A stretch of DNA of 64,000 nt from the NCBI GenBank assembly GCA_905147135.1, contig LR990061.1, positions 6,548,026-6,612,025 of the forward strand, in the 5' to 3' direction. The translations under genes and the position numbers were made by a program. Under the pieces are notes generated by a model that worked only from the letters and a program-made list of their open reading frames with translations, did no database searches and was not told the origin of the DNA. Of this stretch, positions 1 through 9,692 are shown one piece after another; position 1 is the first letter of the stretch; every line of letters starts with the position of its first letter. The stretch is from Blastobasis lacticolella (Eukaryota > Arthropoda > Insecta > Lepidoptera > Blastobasidae).

Positions 1-130
1 ACGTAATGCTCTTTTGAATATTTGTTGAATCCATTATTAATAAGTCTATTTGAATACTACTTATCCTTATACTTGACTAGTGGATCCGGCGCGATTTAGT
101 ACGCGTACAACTACTTTAACCCTACCTACC

Positions 131-271
131 CTTTTTTATATTATGCGGCCGACTAACAGGCCAGCGGGACTGTTGGAAAGTGGTATCCGCCGCCTATGGA
201 CATCAGCAACACCATTGCCCGCCTCTAAAAAGACATATAATACTTCTTGAACGATCCCATAGTCCAAAGGA
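131..271 (-). mobile_element. LINE-D (Jockey-like) 3' tail fragment
   Basis: A degraded, 5'-truncated 3' end of the commonest LINE remnant in the window. In the minus sense it follows the order of better copies (for example 20821-21033): ATCGTTCAAGA, then GCGGGCAA, GCTGATGTCCATAGGCGGCGG, and a tail near the stop. The reading frame is no longer open. It is called by alignment to the other copies, not by an ORF. Confidence 0.65.
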
Positions 272-451
272 TACACTCACCCTTTTTTCTTGCTTATAAA
301 CTTTCCTCTTGAATCACTCTATCTATTGTTGAAAACCGCATTAAAATCTTAGCGTAGTTTAAAAGATCTAAGCGTAAATACATACATACATAAGTACATA
401 GATGCATAGGGATATACGGCGGGAAGCGTTTTCGTTTTATATACTACGTAG

Positions 452-532
452 GCATAGATGTTATGGGCGACAGTTACCATTTACCATCAGGTGGGCTGTC
501 AGCTCGTTTGTCACTGTGTCTAATAAAAAAAA
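452..532 (+). mobile_element. LINE-D tail, variant 2
   Basis: A short piece of the variant tail that reads TAGATGTTATGGGCGACAG, then CATCAGGTGGGCTGT, GCTCGTTTGTCACTGTGT and an A-rich end. The same variant occurs at 7740, 17109, 31568 and 33868. It has no coding capacity left. Confidence 0.6.
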
Positions 533-961
533 TTACTATGTCTCTTTTATAATTTCGAGGCAATAGACACTGTAGAAGCTCTACTAACTTTTTAACCCTT
601 AATTAAGGGTAATGAGTAATTACTCATTCTCCCAGCGCCAAGCTCAGCGCACTTAATAGACGTGAATAGGTTAGAGATAAGTCCTTAGGTCCCATATGAA
701 AAGCCTAGCCTAGGACATATCTTTACGCTCGAGTAGGTACTCACGAATATGTTCCAGACACTGGCAGTCGGATGAACATCTTGTCTGCACCGGGCTTTAT
801 GACAATCTGATAGTTTAAATTCGTTAAAATATAATTTTAGTAAAATTTAATTTTAATAATTTATTGTGGCAGAAAATATACATGATTCGCGTTACTTTGA
901 ATCGGTGTACTACTCAATGTATTAACAATAACCTATGGTAAACAATAGTGACCAGTTATCT
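533..961. other. Unique AT-rich sequence, no feature seen
   Basis: I see no ORF, repeat match or structured motif here apart from a short self-complementary run, CCCTTAATTAAGGG, near 597-610. Confidence 0.5.
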
Positions 962-1190
962 AGGCGTTAAGAATCCCGGTTGTGCTCTCTCCCGCGACGT
1001 CTGGAGACCGCCTTGACCATGCTCCAGGATATGGCAGATCAAGTAAAAACATTGGAGCGACTGCCCTGCCCTGACCCTGCTAACAGGGAACCTGACCAGA
1101 TCCAATAATGAAAATACTCATTGGTACATAGCGGCAATGGGGTTCGAACCTGTTATCTCGAAATCCTTAACCATTACGCCACCGACTCTC
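962..1190 (-). mobile_element. SINE-S copy, internally deleted
   Basis: This tRNA-derived SINE lies in reverse orientation. The 3' end (GGCGTTAA..CCCGGTTGTGCTCTC) is at the low coordinate. The tRNA-like head with a B-box remnant (GGTTCGAACC on this strand) is at 1138-1190. The middle of the element is missing: sequence jumps from the 'CCAGATCCAA' block straight to 'CATTGGTACAT', about 110 bp shorter than 37244-37583. Confidence 0.8.
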
Positions 1191-1315
1191 TTAAGTTTGG
1201 TCAACACTATACCGTGGGACCTTATGTATGTAAGTTTGTTCAAAAAACAAGAAATTTGGATTTCTGTGAAATTTCACAGCACACAGGTTGATTATGCCCT
1301 GAAATAGGACACATA

Positions 1316-1429
1316 GGCGCTGTCCTAATTGGTACCGGTCGTGCGACGGGCGATTTTGAGGTCTTCTATTAGTCGTGCGACATCATCGTACGACCATGGT
1401 CGCACCACCGTTGCCAGTTAGGACAGCGC
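1316..1429. mobile_element. MITE-2 copy (TA-flanked palindromic MITE)
   Basis: The terminal inverted repeats read GGCGCTGTCCTAATTGG at the left and the complement of CCAGTTAGGACAGCGC at the right. The interior carries TCGTGCGACGGGCG and CGTACGACCATGGTCG motifs. TA precedes the left end. Related copies are at 43365, 52203 and 53410. There is no coding capacity. TA targets and GC-rich TIRs suggest a Tc1/mariner-type source, which is inference. Confidence 0.8.
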
Positions 1430-1788
1430 ACGACGCAAGTAAAGATACATTCAGAACCCAATGAGACATGAAAAGTAATTTTACGAAAACCATTAAAGAC
1501 ATCAAAGACATGGATAGACCTATTCTTGTCCCGATAAAACCGTCATTGTCATCGTGATCAATGGTTACTGGTTCAATCTGGTTCATAAGCCATTACCTCA
1601 CTCGGCGTTCGCGACTAATGATCATTTATAATGCACACCTGAAGAGGTGTGAGCGGAGTGAAATATAGTAGGCTGGGGGTGCGTTTCCATGGTAAGTGCA
1701 TAATGCGGTTGAGATTTTTATGGGGAATTTTTTTTTCCTTCAGATGGAAGGTGGACATTATTTACATTGACCTGTTTATTTATATTAA

Positions 1789-2035
1789 TGATAATAATAA
1801 TAAATATGCTTGGACAATTTAACGCAGCGCCATCTAGCCCCAATATAAGCAAAGCTTGTTTTATGGGTGTTAGACAACTGATAAAGTCCTTATATAAGTT
1901 TTTTTTTAATATATACATACTGTACCCGTAACAGAAATTAAAATTTATCATTTCAATTTCTGCTCGGCTGGGAATCGAATCCGCGACCTCTACATGGCAG
2001 ACCATGGTTACCCAACTGAACCATTCAGGTCGTCG
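1789..2035 (-). mobile_element. SINE-G copy, tRNA-Gly-like head
   Basis: A near-complete SINE in reverse orientation. The head at 1970-2035 matches tRNA-Gly(GCC): a B-box GGTTCGATTCCC-type block (seen as GGGAATCGAATCC here), an anticodon-arm remnant, and GTGGTTCAG-like A-box sequence. The body has TTTCAATTTCTGC. The 3' tail carries AGCGCCATCTAG (1826-1837) and ends in an ATAATAATA run. The CTCF-like motif is intact. Confidence 0.85.
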
Positions 2036-2087
2036 TGTTATATTTATTATGGTAAAAGTAAAAAATCTGGTGAATTGTCATGCAACC

Positions 2088-2185
2088 TCTGGCATTGCAA
2101 ACTTCCATAGGTTACCGTAACTACTAACCATCATGTCTGTCAGGTGACCCGCCAATCGGTGTGCCTCCCAAGACAAAAAATAACC
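2088..2185 (+). mobile_element. LINE-D tail, diverged
   Basis: A weak match to the LINE-D tail: GGCATTGCAAACTTCCATAGG, a deletion-rich middle, then GTCAGGTGACCCGCC and GTGTGCCTCCCAAG. The best partner in the window is 18779-18855. Boundaries are approximate. Confidence 0.45.
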
Positions 2186-2460
2186 TACAAGTTACCAAGG
2201 TTCGATGACCCAAAGTCGATCTTGGTCTTTGGACAGAAAATCACGACAAATGTTCTTACCTTAGGAGACGCCTAGTATCGCTGGTAAGATTATTGTGGTA
2301 GAGACTGTGCAGATAAAGCACCATAGGTATAATAGGTATGCATTGCTACGCACAATTAATTTCCTTTTCTTGTTTTTATTTTCTTCTTAGAACCCATATG
2401 GTCCCGTGTAATTGAAGATACGGAGAAAGTAATCGTATACCTTTGTTTTTTTTTAATTAC

Positions 2461-2515
2461 ACTAGCCAGGCATTTGACTACCAGATAAACCATGCCTGCC
2501 TAGGAACAGCCTATT
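2461..2515. repeat. Dispersed repeat Q
   Basis: ACTAGCCAGGCATTTGAC and CATGCCTG.CTAGGAACAGCC recur at 9488-9576, and in weaker form at 60345-60405. The longer copy contains GGTGGTAAGTGA, a motif typical of retroelement tails in Lepidoptera. The class is not resolved. Confidence 0.55.
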
Positions 2516-2916
2516 CACTCAGGCCTGAATCATTCCATTCCTTAGCCGTTCCTAAAAGAGATTTAAAACATTATTATTATTCAAGATCATCACCACTCTA
2601 AAGACATAAACACTGATGCCCCGTTCCCGGACCGTCTGTATCCATGGACACGCGCGCCGATTTTTCCCCGTCTATACAGTCATTAATAGAGGTCGATATT
2701 AGTCGCTATCGCTCCGCCGTTGCCACGTCGTCGACGTCACGCTAACGCGCTGATGACTGATGACAGATTGTGGAAACGCGCGCTTTTAAACGACCTGGCA
2801 AAATGATGCGGAAATTGATATGTGGGCCAAATTGTTCGGTGGTATGTTGTTTATGTCGGGTTATGCTTTGTTTTTGTTAACAAAGCATTGTAACAGCTGT
2901 AACTGCTGGAGAAATG
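2516..2916. other. Unique sequence with a G+C-rich block
   Basis: There is no gene. Positions ~2610-2800 are rich in CpG and self-complementary CGCGCG and GTCGACGTC words, unlike the AT-rich flanks. I recognise no repeat family. It could be a conserved non-coding block or an old decayed element. Confidence 0.4.
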
Positions 2917-3250
2917 CTTAAATGTCCCGGTTGAGCTCTCGCACACAGGGCCTGAGGTCCGCCATGACCATTATTTAGGATTTGGCAGGTCAGATAATTA
3001 CAGTGGAGCGAGTGCCATCTGACCTCCGTGACCCTGTTACCAGGAGAACCTGACCAGATTGGATCATGGTTACATATTCAGTCACCTGAATGTGCAGGTT
3101 TCATCAGGATGTTTTCCCTCACCGTAAGAGCATCGGTTAGTGTTCAACTAATTAATGTACATAACTCAGAAAAGAGTTATTGGTACATGGTGGCAATGGG
3201 ATTCAAATCCGGTATTTCTCGCCTGCGAGTCGAATACCTTTACTACAAGG
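2917..3250 (-). mobile_element. SINE-S copy
   Basis: A near-full body in reverse orientation: 3' end near 2917, the GATTTGGCAG, ACCTCCGTGACCCTG, GACCAGATTGGATCATGG and AAGAGCATCGGTTAG blocks in order, then the tRNA-like head at 3195-3245. The outermost head (GGCCACCGACGC) is replaced by unrelated sequence where it meets the next fragment. Confidence 0.85.
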
Positions 3251-3253
3251 CTG

Positions 3254-3367
3254 AGGTTTTCCTGGTAGCAGGGTCACGGAAGTCCGATGACGTCGCACCA
3301 CTGTAATTCTCTGAACTGCCAAATCCTGGATCATTGTAAAACCGGGACGTGAACGCCAAGATGATGA
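3254..3367 (+). mobile_element. SINE-S 3' fragment in opposite orientation
   Basis: It starts mid-body (CCTGGTAGCAGGGTCACGGA) and runs to AACGCCAAGATGATGA, so it is the 3' part of a SINE-S in plus orientation. It abuts the minus copy 2917-3250 head to body. The pair could come from two insertions or from a rearrangement. Confidence 0.8.
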
Positions 3368-3393
3368 AGCTTCAACACGTACGTTACATTACA

Positions 3394-3526
3394 ACACATT
3401 ATTAACTTATTATAGTAAATTAGGACACCGACTATCAAACTAATAACCTTCCACATTCACGCTCGCCTTATTAAAGCCCTGACCGCACCCACCGTAAAGA
3501 GATCGCCGTCCCAACTCCCTTCTCAC
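3394..3526. repeat. Local direct duplication, unit 1
   Basis: About 133 bp of otherwise unique sequence is repeated at 4091-4223 with about six differences by eye. It contains CTTCCACATTCACGCTCGCC and GTAAAGAGATCGCCGTCCCA. Each unit lies immediately downstream of a minus-strand SINE-S copy. Confidence 0.85.
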
Positions 3527-3540
3527 TTAATTAATAATCA

Positions 3541-4082
3541 TTTTGGACTTAATGTCCAGGTTGTGCTCTCGCGCACAAGGGCCCTAAGTCCGCCTTGACC
3601 ATGGTCCATGATTTGGCAGATCAGCGGGGCTGTCGCTGTCACTGTAATTACCAGAGGGCCTATTGGCTAACTCAGTTGACAACTGTATTGGACACTAGAT
3701 AATTCTACACCACGTCATCTACGTTGAAAACTGGCAATAGCGTCTACCAAATTAGAGTAGTGTCATATTTTTTTATGTCAAATTCAGTTGTCCACTGAGA
3801 TAGCCGATAGGCCCTCTGGTAATTACAGTGGAGCGACTGCTATCTGACCTCAGTGACCCTGCTACCAGGGGAACCTAATCAGATTGGATCATGGTTACTC
3901 ATTCAGCCGCCTAAAGGTGCAAATTTCATCACGATGTTTTCCCTCACCGTAAGAGCATCGGTTAGTATACAACTAATGTACAAAACTCAGAAAAGAGTTA
4001 TTGGTACATGGCCACAGTGGAATTCGAACCCGGTGCCTCTCGTTTACTAGTCGGATACCTTAACCACTCGGTCACCGACGCT
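3541..4082 (-). mobile_element. SINE-S copy interrupted by MITE-1
   Basis: Full-length SINE-S in reverse orientation. Its 3' end starts near 3541 and its head ends in the complement of AGCGTCGGTGACC near 4082. The element is split after GGCAGATCAG (3624) by an inserted segment, and the body resumes at 3820 with TAATTACAGTGGAGCGACTG. Confidence 0.85.
3651..3819. mobile_element. MITE-1 copy with long terminal inverted repeats
   Basis: A 169-bp element with imperfect inverted termini of about 40 bp. The left end reads CCAGAGGGCCTATTGGCTAA; the right end reads the complement of CCAGAGGGCCTATCGGCTAT. The second copy is 23152-23310. It is non-coding. A short inverted copy of SINE-S sequence (about 3630-3650) lies just outside the left end, so the insertion site was rearranged. 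Confidence 0.8.
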
Positions 4083-4090
4083 TTACATTT

Positions 4091-4223
4091 ACACATTATT
4101 AACTTATTACAGTAAATTAGGATTCCGACTATCAAATTAATAACCTTCCACATTCACGCTCGCCTTATTAAAGCCCTGACCACACCCACCGTAAAGAGAT
4201 CGCCGTCCCAACTCCCTTCTCAC
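4091..4223. repeat. Local direct duplication, unit 2
   Basis: Partner of 3394-3526, about 95% alike by eye. With the preceding SINE-S the duplicated module is about 0.7 kb, which suggests unequal exchange between SINE-S copies. Confidence 0.85.
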
Positions 4224-4682
4224 TGAATTATTCATAACTAAATTAATAATAATAACAATATCACAGTCATTACGTCCGTCCTTTATTACCGCCGTCCATT
4301 ATACGCCGTGGATTTATTAACATCGCATTATTATTAATAAAAAATTCAAATCGGACGATTACAGACGTAAGCCATGGATTTTTGTTGTTTGGAGTTCTCA
4401 CATTAAAAAAGCCAATAAATTTGGGTGAGCCGCGGGCGGGTGTCGGAGTTTGGTGAGGGGTTCCGGACACAAATAAATAGCTACTACCTACTATTTTTTT
4501 TTATCGACATATAAAATTTTAAATTAGCCAAGGATTTGGATAGAGTTTACGGTTGTATTGTATTTTTGAGTAGGTATGTTTTTGTTTAGGTAAGCATATT
4601 ATTTTATAAAAATGAATGCATTTTTGTCAAGTCATTCATTTAGGTACTGTAGTTGATGATGATGTATAAAATAGTCTCTATA
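4224..4682. other. Unique sequence
   Basis: AT-rich with several TTAATAAT-like words around 4240-4350 and a G+C-rich patch at 4420-4460. No gene or repeat is recognised. Confidence 0.4.
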
Positions 4683-4751
4683 GATATAACAGAAGCTTTG
4701 CTTACTTTATGATTAGATGGCGCTGTGGAAATTTTCCAAGAATATTTATAT
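4683..4751 (+). mobile_element. SINE-G 3' end fragment
   Basis: Only the tail of SINE-G remains: AAGCTTTGCTTACTTTA, then TTAGATGGCGCTGTGG (4713-4728), then TTTTCCAAGAATATTTAT. The CTCF-like core is kept. Confidence 0.75.
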
Positions 4752-5188
4752 TAATTTATTTTTATTTTGTTATTCTACGAATTGTCTATGTCTTTAATAT
4801 TCTATATTATTATAAAAAAAATCGTAAAGTACCTATTTTTACATCTGATCTGCGAACTTGAAGCGTGAGAATAAGAATAATTTACAATTTACAATAAAAA
4901 TCAAGCGTAACACATAACACTCGTAACACGTGTACGCGATACTAGTAGTAATACTTGTGAAATACTTTTGCACACTACAAAACATATTTTGACGAGGTTC
5001 AATTAATTCTAATGACTAGTTGAAAACCTAATTAAATACCTACTCATCTTGGTTTCACGTATATACAAACATTTTGGCATAGGATTCCTGTGACGCCTGG
5101 ATGGGTTGCCTCATCTATTTAATACAAAATATAGTTTTGTACTGGTTTTAACAATATTGGAGGCATTGTCCGACTCGTAACCGGAGTG
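4752..5188. other. Unique AT-rich sequence, nothing seen
   Basis: No ORF or repeat family is recognised in this stretch. Confidence 0.4.
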
Positions 5189-5222
5189 TGGTGGAGGCTG
5201 AAGTCCAGCAGTGGACTGTGAC
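5189..5222 (+). mobile_element. LINE-R 3' end fragment
   Basis: GTGGTGGAGGCTGAAGTCC and CAGCAGTGGACTGTGA match the end of LINE-R copies such as 42399-42648, where the equivalent reads CCCGAAGTCCTGCAGTGGA. Very short. Confidence 0.45.
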
Positions 5223-5714
5223 ACTAATATATATAGAAATAAAACGAACCCCTACTTTTGCACTTCACCGCCACACCGCGGCATCGATTCCCAACCCCCG
5301 TCACGAACCCCTGCGGCCCACGGAACCCTAATAGCAAACAGTAATAAAGCGTGTGGGTGTGTAGGGGAGCGCAACATACGGTAGAATAACTTAATTGTGG
5401 TGTACCCTGTGACGTGGTATGTGGTAATCCCCTGTGTGAAATGTAAATACACGGTCGGGCCCACCAATGCCAGCGGAATGTCTCCTCGAGATGGTAATTT
5501 GGAAATTTTTGTTTCCGTCCCCTTTGGTTTGATGGCTAATCATGGTTTTAAGGTGCTATGTTGATATGAATATGAGTAATTTTGAAAGATAAGTACCTAT
5601 GGTCTAAATTCATCTGTGGATTGACATTTTTATCGTCATTATCATCATGATATCAGGCTATTTATAAAAATAGCATAAAAAACACCAAATTGCCAAAAAT
5701 TTCCTATGAATTTC
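5223..5714. other. Unique sequence
   Basis: Moderately G+C-rich from 5255 to 5340, AT-rich after. No gene or repeat is recognised. Confidence 0.4.
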
Positions 5715-5752
5715 CAAAAGTGGATCCTTCTATAAAGAAGGATCCACTTTTG
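5715..5752. repeat. Perfect 17-bp hairpin
   Basis: CAAAAGTGGATCCTTCT (5715-5731) is followed by a 4-nt ATAA loop and its exact complement (5736-5752). No T-tract or gene context supports a terminator. It looks like a local inverted duplication. Confidence 0.85.
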
Positions 5753-6044
5753 AAATTGAGTAAGCAGAGGAAGTAGTAAACTATCTGCTTCCATGAGTCA
5801 ACAGCGGTTTTAGTGGCTGAGAAGTCCCAAAATCTTCCGTGCAATTCGGACCTGGGATTCTGGGATCGATTCAGGAGGATGGAGTCTGGACGATATGGCA
5901 TAATGGGAGATAGAAAATTCCTCTTTGAATATTTTTATTGTTGTGCCGTGTGTCTGAGTGGATTAAACGTGTTTTACGTTACTTAAACGCATAGTAAAAC
6001 TACTTTACTTAGAAAAGTATTATTTGTCAATTCGGGTGTAAGTA

Positions 6045-6128
6045 TAAATAATAATAATAAATATGCTTGAACAATTCACACAGCGCCATCTAGCTCCAAA
6101 GTAAGCAAAGCTTGTGTTATGGCAACAG
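6045..6128 (-). mobile_element. SINE-G 3' end fragment
   Basis: An ATAATAATAA run, then ATATGCTTGAACAATTCACA, CAGCGCCATCTAGC (6081-6094) and AAGTAAGCAAAGCTTGTGTT. The head and upper body are absent. It is a 5'-truncated copy with the CTCF-like motif. Confidence 0.8.
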
Positions 6129-7133
6129 AGCATAAAATTCACACCTTGTACAATGAATATGCTGAAAGACAAGTTTGGCAACCACATAGATATTTCTTAT
6201 TCGTATGGGTAGGTATGACAAAACACATTCCGCAACAAATATTTACTCACTAAAATACACTGGGCATCATGACTATTCATTTAACAGATACACAATAATC
6301 ATGCGTTGCCATCGCAGTGGTTAATCATAGATTAATTGGGTAATCGTTGACATGAGTGTGTCAATGTCCCAAATTAGATACCTGACGGACTAGCTTACAC
6401 GCGCGACTGCATACGTTTTCTTTTTCTGTTTAGTGTAATTTGCGTAAGTTTTACAAAAGAATTAAATACCGTCACGGATCCCTAACTGTTCAACTAGTCT
6501 CAGGGTCTTTGCAGAAGACCTTGGTCAACCTTGCGTCGCCATTTTGAAAGGCACACCCAACGAGTTGCGAGCTTGAGAATTAAAAAGTGAAAAGAAAATG
6601 TGCTGAAGTTGGAATAATATGAAGCGGTCACCTTTTCCAGTTCCCGCTTATTGTGAGCATTGCTTAACATTGGTTATCGGTCTCGCAAGCACGCTGCCAG
6701 GTTTTTTGGACGGTTTTTTTGCAGGTTGAAGGTACCGCTTTCTTTGGGTTCGGTTTTTATAAACCTGATTTAGTGGGCTTCAATACCTGAGTAATGCATA
6801 AAAGTCTATAGTCTAGTTTAGAGATGAGTCCACTACTGCCTTTAATGAATAATGACAAGGTTCTCTAAGTGCAAGCTTCCTTATAACCTCCACTTCAACA
6901 TCGAAATATTGGTGAGCGAGCAATATGGTATTCAGGACGTTAGCACACACTAGAGCTACATCGTGGTCGACGGCGTGAGATGGAACTACTACTGCACTGG
7001 TGTTGTTATGACATTTTCTAAAATAAATTGTAGGCAGCGTATCATCTTTAAAGTCTCATAGTTATCAGCGAAACTATAAACATTTGCATATAGCTAGGCT
7101 AGAGACAACAGCGCCACCCTTCAAAAAAATATA
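6129..7133. other. Unique sequence, no gene seen
   Basis: About 1 kb with no recognisable repeat or coding signal. Confidence 0.4.
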
Positions 7134-7224
7134 AAGAAGAGACTTGTCAAATGGCAGTGGAGGGTATTTCGCGCAGGTCGCATGCAGCGCAAGTCGAACC
7201 ACGTGACCCGCCAAGTCTCTTCTT
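7134..7224. mobile_element. MITE-3-like repeat copy
   Basis: 91 bp bounded by a perfect 13-bp inverted repeat, AAGAAGAGACTTG and CAAGTCTCTTCTT, with TCAAATGGCAGTGGAGGG and AAGTCGAACCACGTGACCCG inside. Copies at 9592-9685 and 54520-54613 share this and extend further. TATTTGACACTAGCTG, adjacent in the 54 kb copy, lies about 45 bp downstream here (7263-7284), after an ATTT-rich insertion. Confidence 0.75.
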
Positions 7225-7251
7225 ATTTGTCTCTTCTGAATTATTCCACGA

Positions 7252-7276
7252 TTATTTATTTATTTATTATTTATTT
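7252..7276. repeat. ATTT microsatellite
   Basis: An ATTTATTTATTTATT-type tract within or beside the MITE-3-like copy. Confidence 0.8.
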
Positions 7277-7739
7277 GACACTAGCTGTAATACAGATTAT
7301 TCTGTAAGTAAAAACATCGTTGCGTTTAATAATGCAACATAACAGCAGTGCTTGTGTCTACTAGATTTGTATTTTAATAGTCTTCCAATTGTTTGGCATA
7401 TGTATAGTTGTGATTTCTTTTTGTGACTGGGCTTTAAATCCGTCAAATGCAGAGACTAGGTGGAACTACGTATTATTTCTTTTCCTATAAATATAATAAT
7501 GAATTCGAAACGTTCTGTGAGATTTATTGTATTATTAGTAAGAATGGACCCTGTACTAAAACAAAGGATTTGATAAGTATCTGCTAAGTGGTCAAATAAA
7601 TCAATATTGGTTTGCACCTAAATCTGCAAATTCACACAAACTAGCTTCTGTAAATGTCAACGTAATGATTCATCATTGGTTTCTCAGGTTTACCTACTTA
7701 CAAATGGTGTAAAATGTTGTTTCATGTTCGCATATAAGC

Positions 7740-7830
7740 TTTTTTTTATGCTACATAATAACAAACAAGCAGACAGCCCACCTGATGCAAAGTGGTAGGT
7801 ACTTTACTATCGCCCTTATATGATCTGACA
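7740..7830 (-). mobile_element. LINE-D tail, variant 2
   Basis: A T-run, then ATGCTACATAATAACAAACA, AGACAGCCCACCTGATG and CTATCGCCCTTATA follow the variant-2 tail in reverse. No open frame. Confidence 0.65.
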
Positions 7831-8340
7831 TACATGATATCTGAGATCAGGTTGATAACATTGGCTACCATATTCTTCAAATAGTTACACGAAATACCTA
7901 CTTATCCATGTCTAATGGAGCCCTAAGTTTTCAGACGTTTCGGCCCGGCCTAGTATTGGCTTGCGGGCCGAAACGCCGAAGAAAAATAAAAAAATAAAAA
8001 TATGTTACTTCGGCGTTCGGGCCCGCATTTAACAATGCCCTTAAAAATTGTTTTGAGATAGTCGGAGAAAAAGCATTTTTAATATAATTTTTAACCTCTA
8101 CCACATGGTCATCAACTTGAGTAGTCTTCCAAGCTATACCTTGCAAACTACTTACCCGGTTAGGTAATTTCCAGCAGGTTAGAAGTACACAATCCACCTG
8201 CCAGATCGAAAACCTATACAAACTATCCACACTCCACGACTCAATAAAGCTCACAACCTCCCAAACAACCAGGGAATCGAAAATGTCTTCGCGGGTGGCA
8301 CCAAACTTTGCCTACTGATTAGAGCTTTAAACTATTATAG
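7831..8340. other. Unique sequence
   Basis: A chance-length open frame (107 codons, minus) exists but has no recognisable domain. A local GC pair, GTTTCGGCCCG and CGGGCCGAAAC (7937-7974), is inverted. No gene is called. Confidence 0.35.
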
Positions 8341-8940
8341 CAGGGATGCGATGCAACGAATAGTATAGGAGTATAACGAATACTTTTACGAATAACAATA
8401 TTCTTGGACGACGAATACCTGCTGAGTTTTGAATTAGGAAAAATTCAAAACTCTAACTATTAAATTCAACGATTTATTTAATTTTCTAAAAATATTTGCA
8501 AATGGAATTTCTTTTTAAAAGTCGGTACCTACGTATTAATTTTCTCGTCAATTGGTGTTGGAAATCCAGCATCCGAGTTTTTACTGGGCTGACAACAACT
8601 GGGCCTCAATTGAGATGTAATTGGATCGCAAAAAGCAGGCTTAGTGGCAGTTTAACGCGTTTTTCGGTTTTTCTGCTACAATAAAAACTGCCATTAGTAT
8701 TATTTATAAAAATTCCTCTGACCTACGTCACTAGATTGCGTCGACACAACATGTCGACCAATATACTAATACACAGAATACAACAATTACTAACGTCAAC
8801 ATCCCACTTTAAGAAATGATCGATAATAAAATATCTCACCAGCGCAAACAATCATAACAGTATTCCCCAAATACGAATATTCGTGAAAGAACCAACATCG
8901 CTTATTCCGAATAATAGAAACCGTATTCATCCCATCCCTA
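8341..8940. mobile_element. Candidate 600-bp inverted-repeat element
   Basis: The left end reads CAGGGATGCGATGCAACGAA. The right end is the complement of TAGGGATGGGATGAATACGG. Both ends are followed inward by GAATA-rich words such as ACGAATATTCGT. CAGGG-type ends recall hAT transposons, but no 8-bp target duplication could be found, so this is tentative. A 12-bp hairpin (8424-8453, GAGTTTTGAATT) lies inside. Confidence 0.4.
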
Positions 8941-9487
8941 GACTGCAGGTCCGTATGTTTGCCCATACGTTGGGCCGGAAAAGTGTGAAATGCTACTGAA
9001 TGAGAGGCCCTAAAGTTGTTAACGGTGTTAATTGGCTTAGGGCTTTATTGGTCGCGGTTGGTAGCACGAGTTACGAGCTGGAGAGACCGTCTACAGTAAG
9101 ACCAGCGGCTAGGATTGTCACAATTTCAATGCTACAGCTTGATAGCTGGCTTGTTTGATATAGTTGTAGTAATTGCCATATAAAATCGTTTTATGTCTAC
9201 AGCCGAAAAAGGCTGTCCGGTCCGTCAGATCGGATTCGAAGCTGTTTTTGTTAGTTTCATAAGCTTTTCTTTTTAAATGAACGAATAATCCGTTTATTAC
9301 ACCAATCTCACACATGGCACTATACATTCACAATTGACGTAGACACAAAACTAGTTAACTATTATAACTAACTAACTAATATAATGTTTTATCGTTACAT
9401 GTGTCATGAGGAGACGTCTAATGCCAGGCCACACTCAGCAAAAGCCACGGCTGATCCCATGGCGCTGGTTTTCATTGTTTTAGTTAG
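8941..9487. other. Unique sequence
   Basis: No gene or repeat is recognised. A short open frame at 9118-9327 (minus) has no known motif. Confidence 0.35.
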
Positions 9488-9576
9488 ACTAGCCAGGCAT
9501 TTGACCGCCATCTCTCCAGGTGGTAAGTGACGATGCGGCCGTTGATAGAACATGCCTGTCTAGGAACAGCCTATTA
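9488..9576. repeat. Dispersed repeat Q, longer copy
   Basis: ACTAGCCAGGCATTTGAC, CAGGTGGTAAGTGACGATGC and CATGCCTGTCTAGGAACAGC are shared in part with 2461-2515 and 60345-60405. It abuts the next repeat directly at about 9574. Confidence 0.55.
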
Positions 9577-9692
9577 TAACCCGCGTCACGAAAGAAGAGA
9601 CTTGTCAAATGGCAGTGGAGGGGATTTCGCGCAGGTAATCGTATGCAGAGCAAGTCGAACCACGCGACCCGCCAAGTCTCTTCTTATTTGAC
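9574..9692. mobile_element. MITE-3-like repeat, extended copy
   Basis: TTATAACCCGCGTCACGAA precedes the 13-bp TIR; ATTTGAC follows. The whole 119-bp unit recurs inverted at 54512-54630, so the mobile or repeated unit is longer than the TIR-bounded core. The class is unresolved; ACCCGCG words are common in retroelement tails. Confidence 0.75.
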
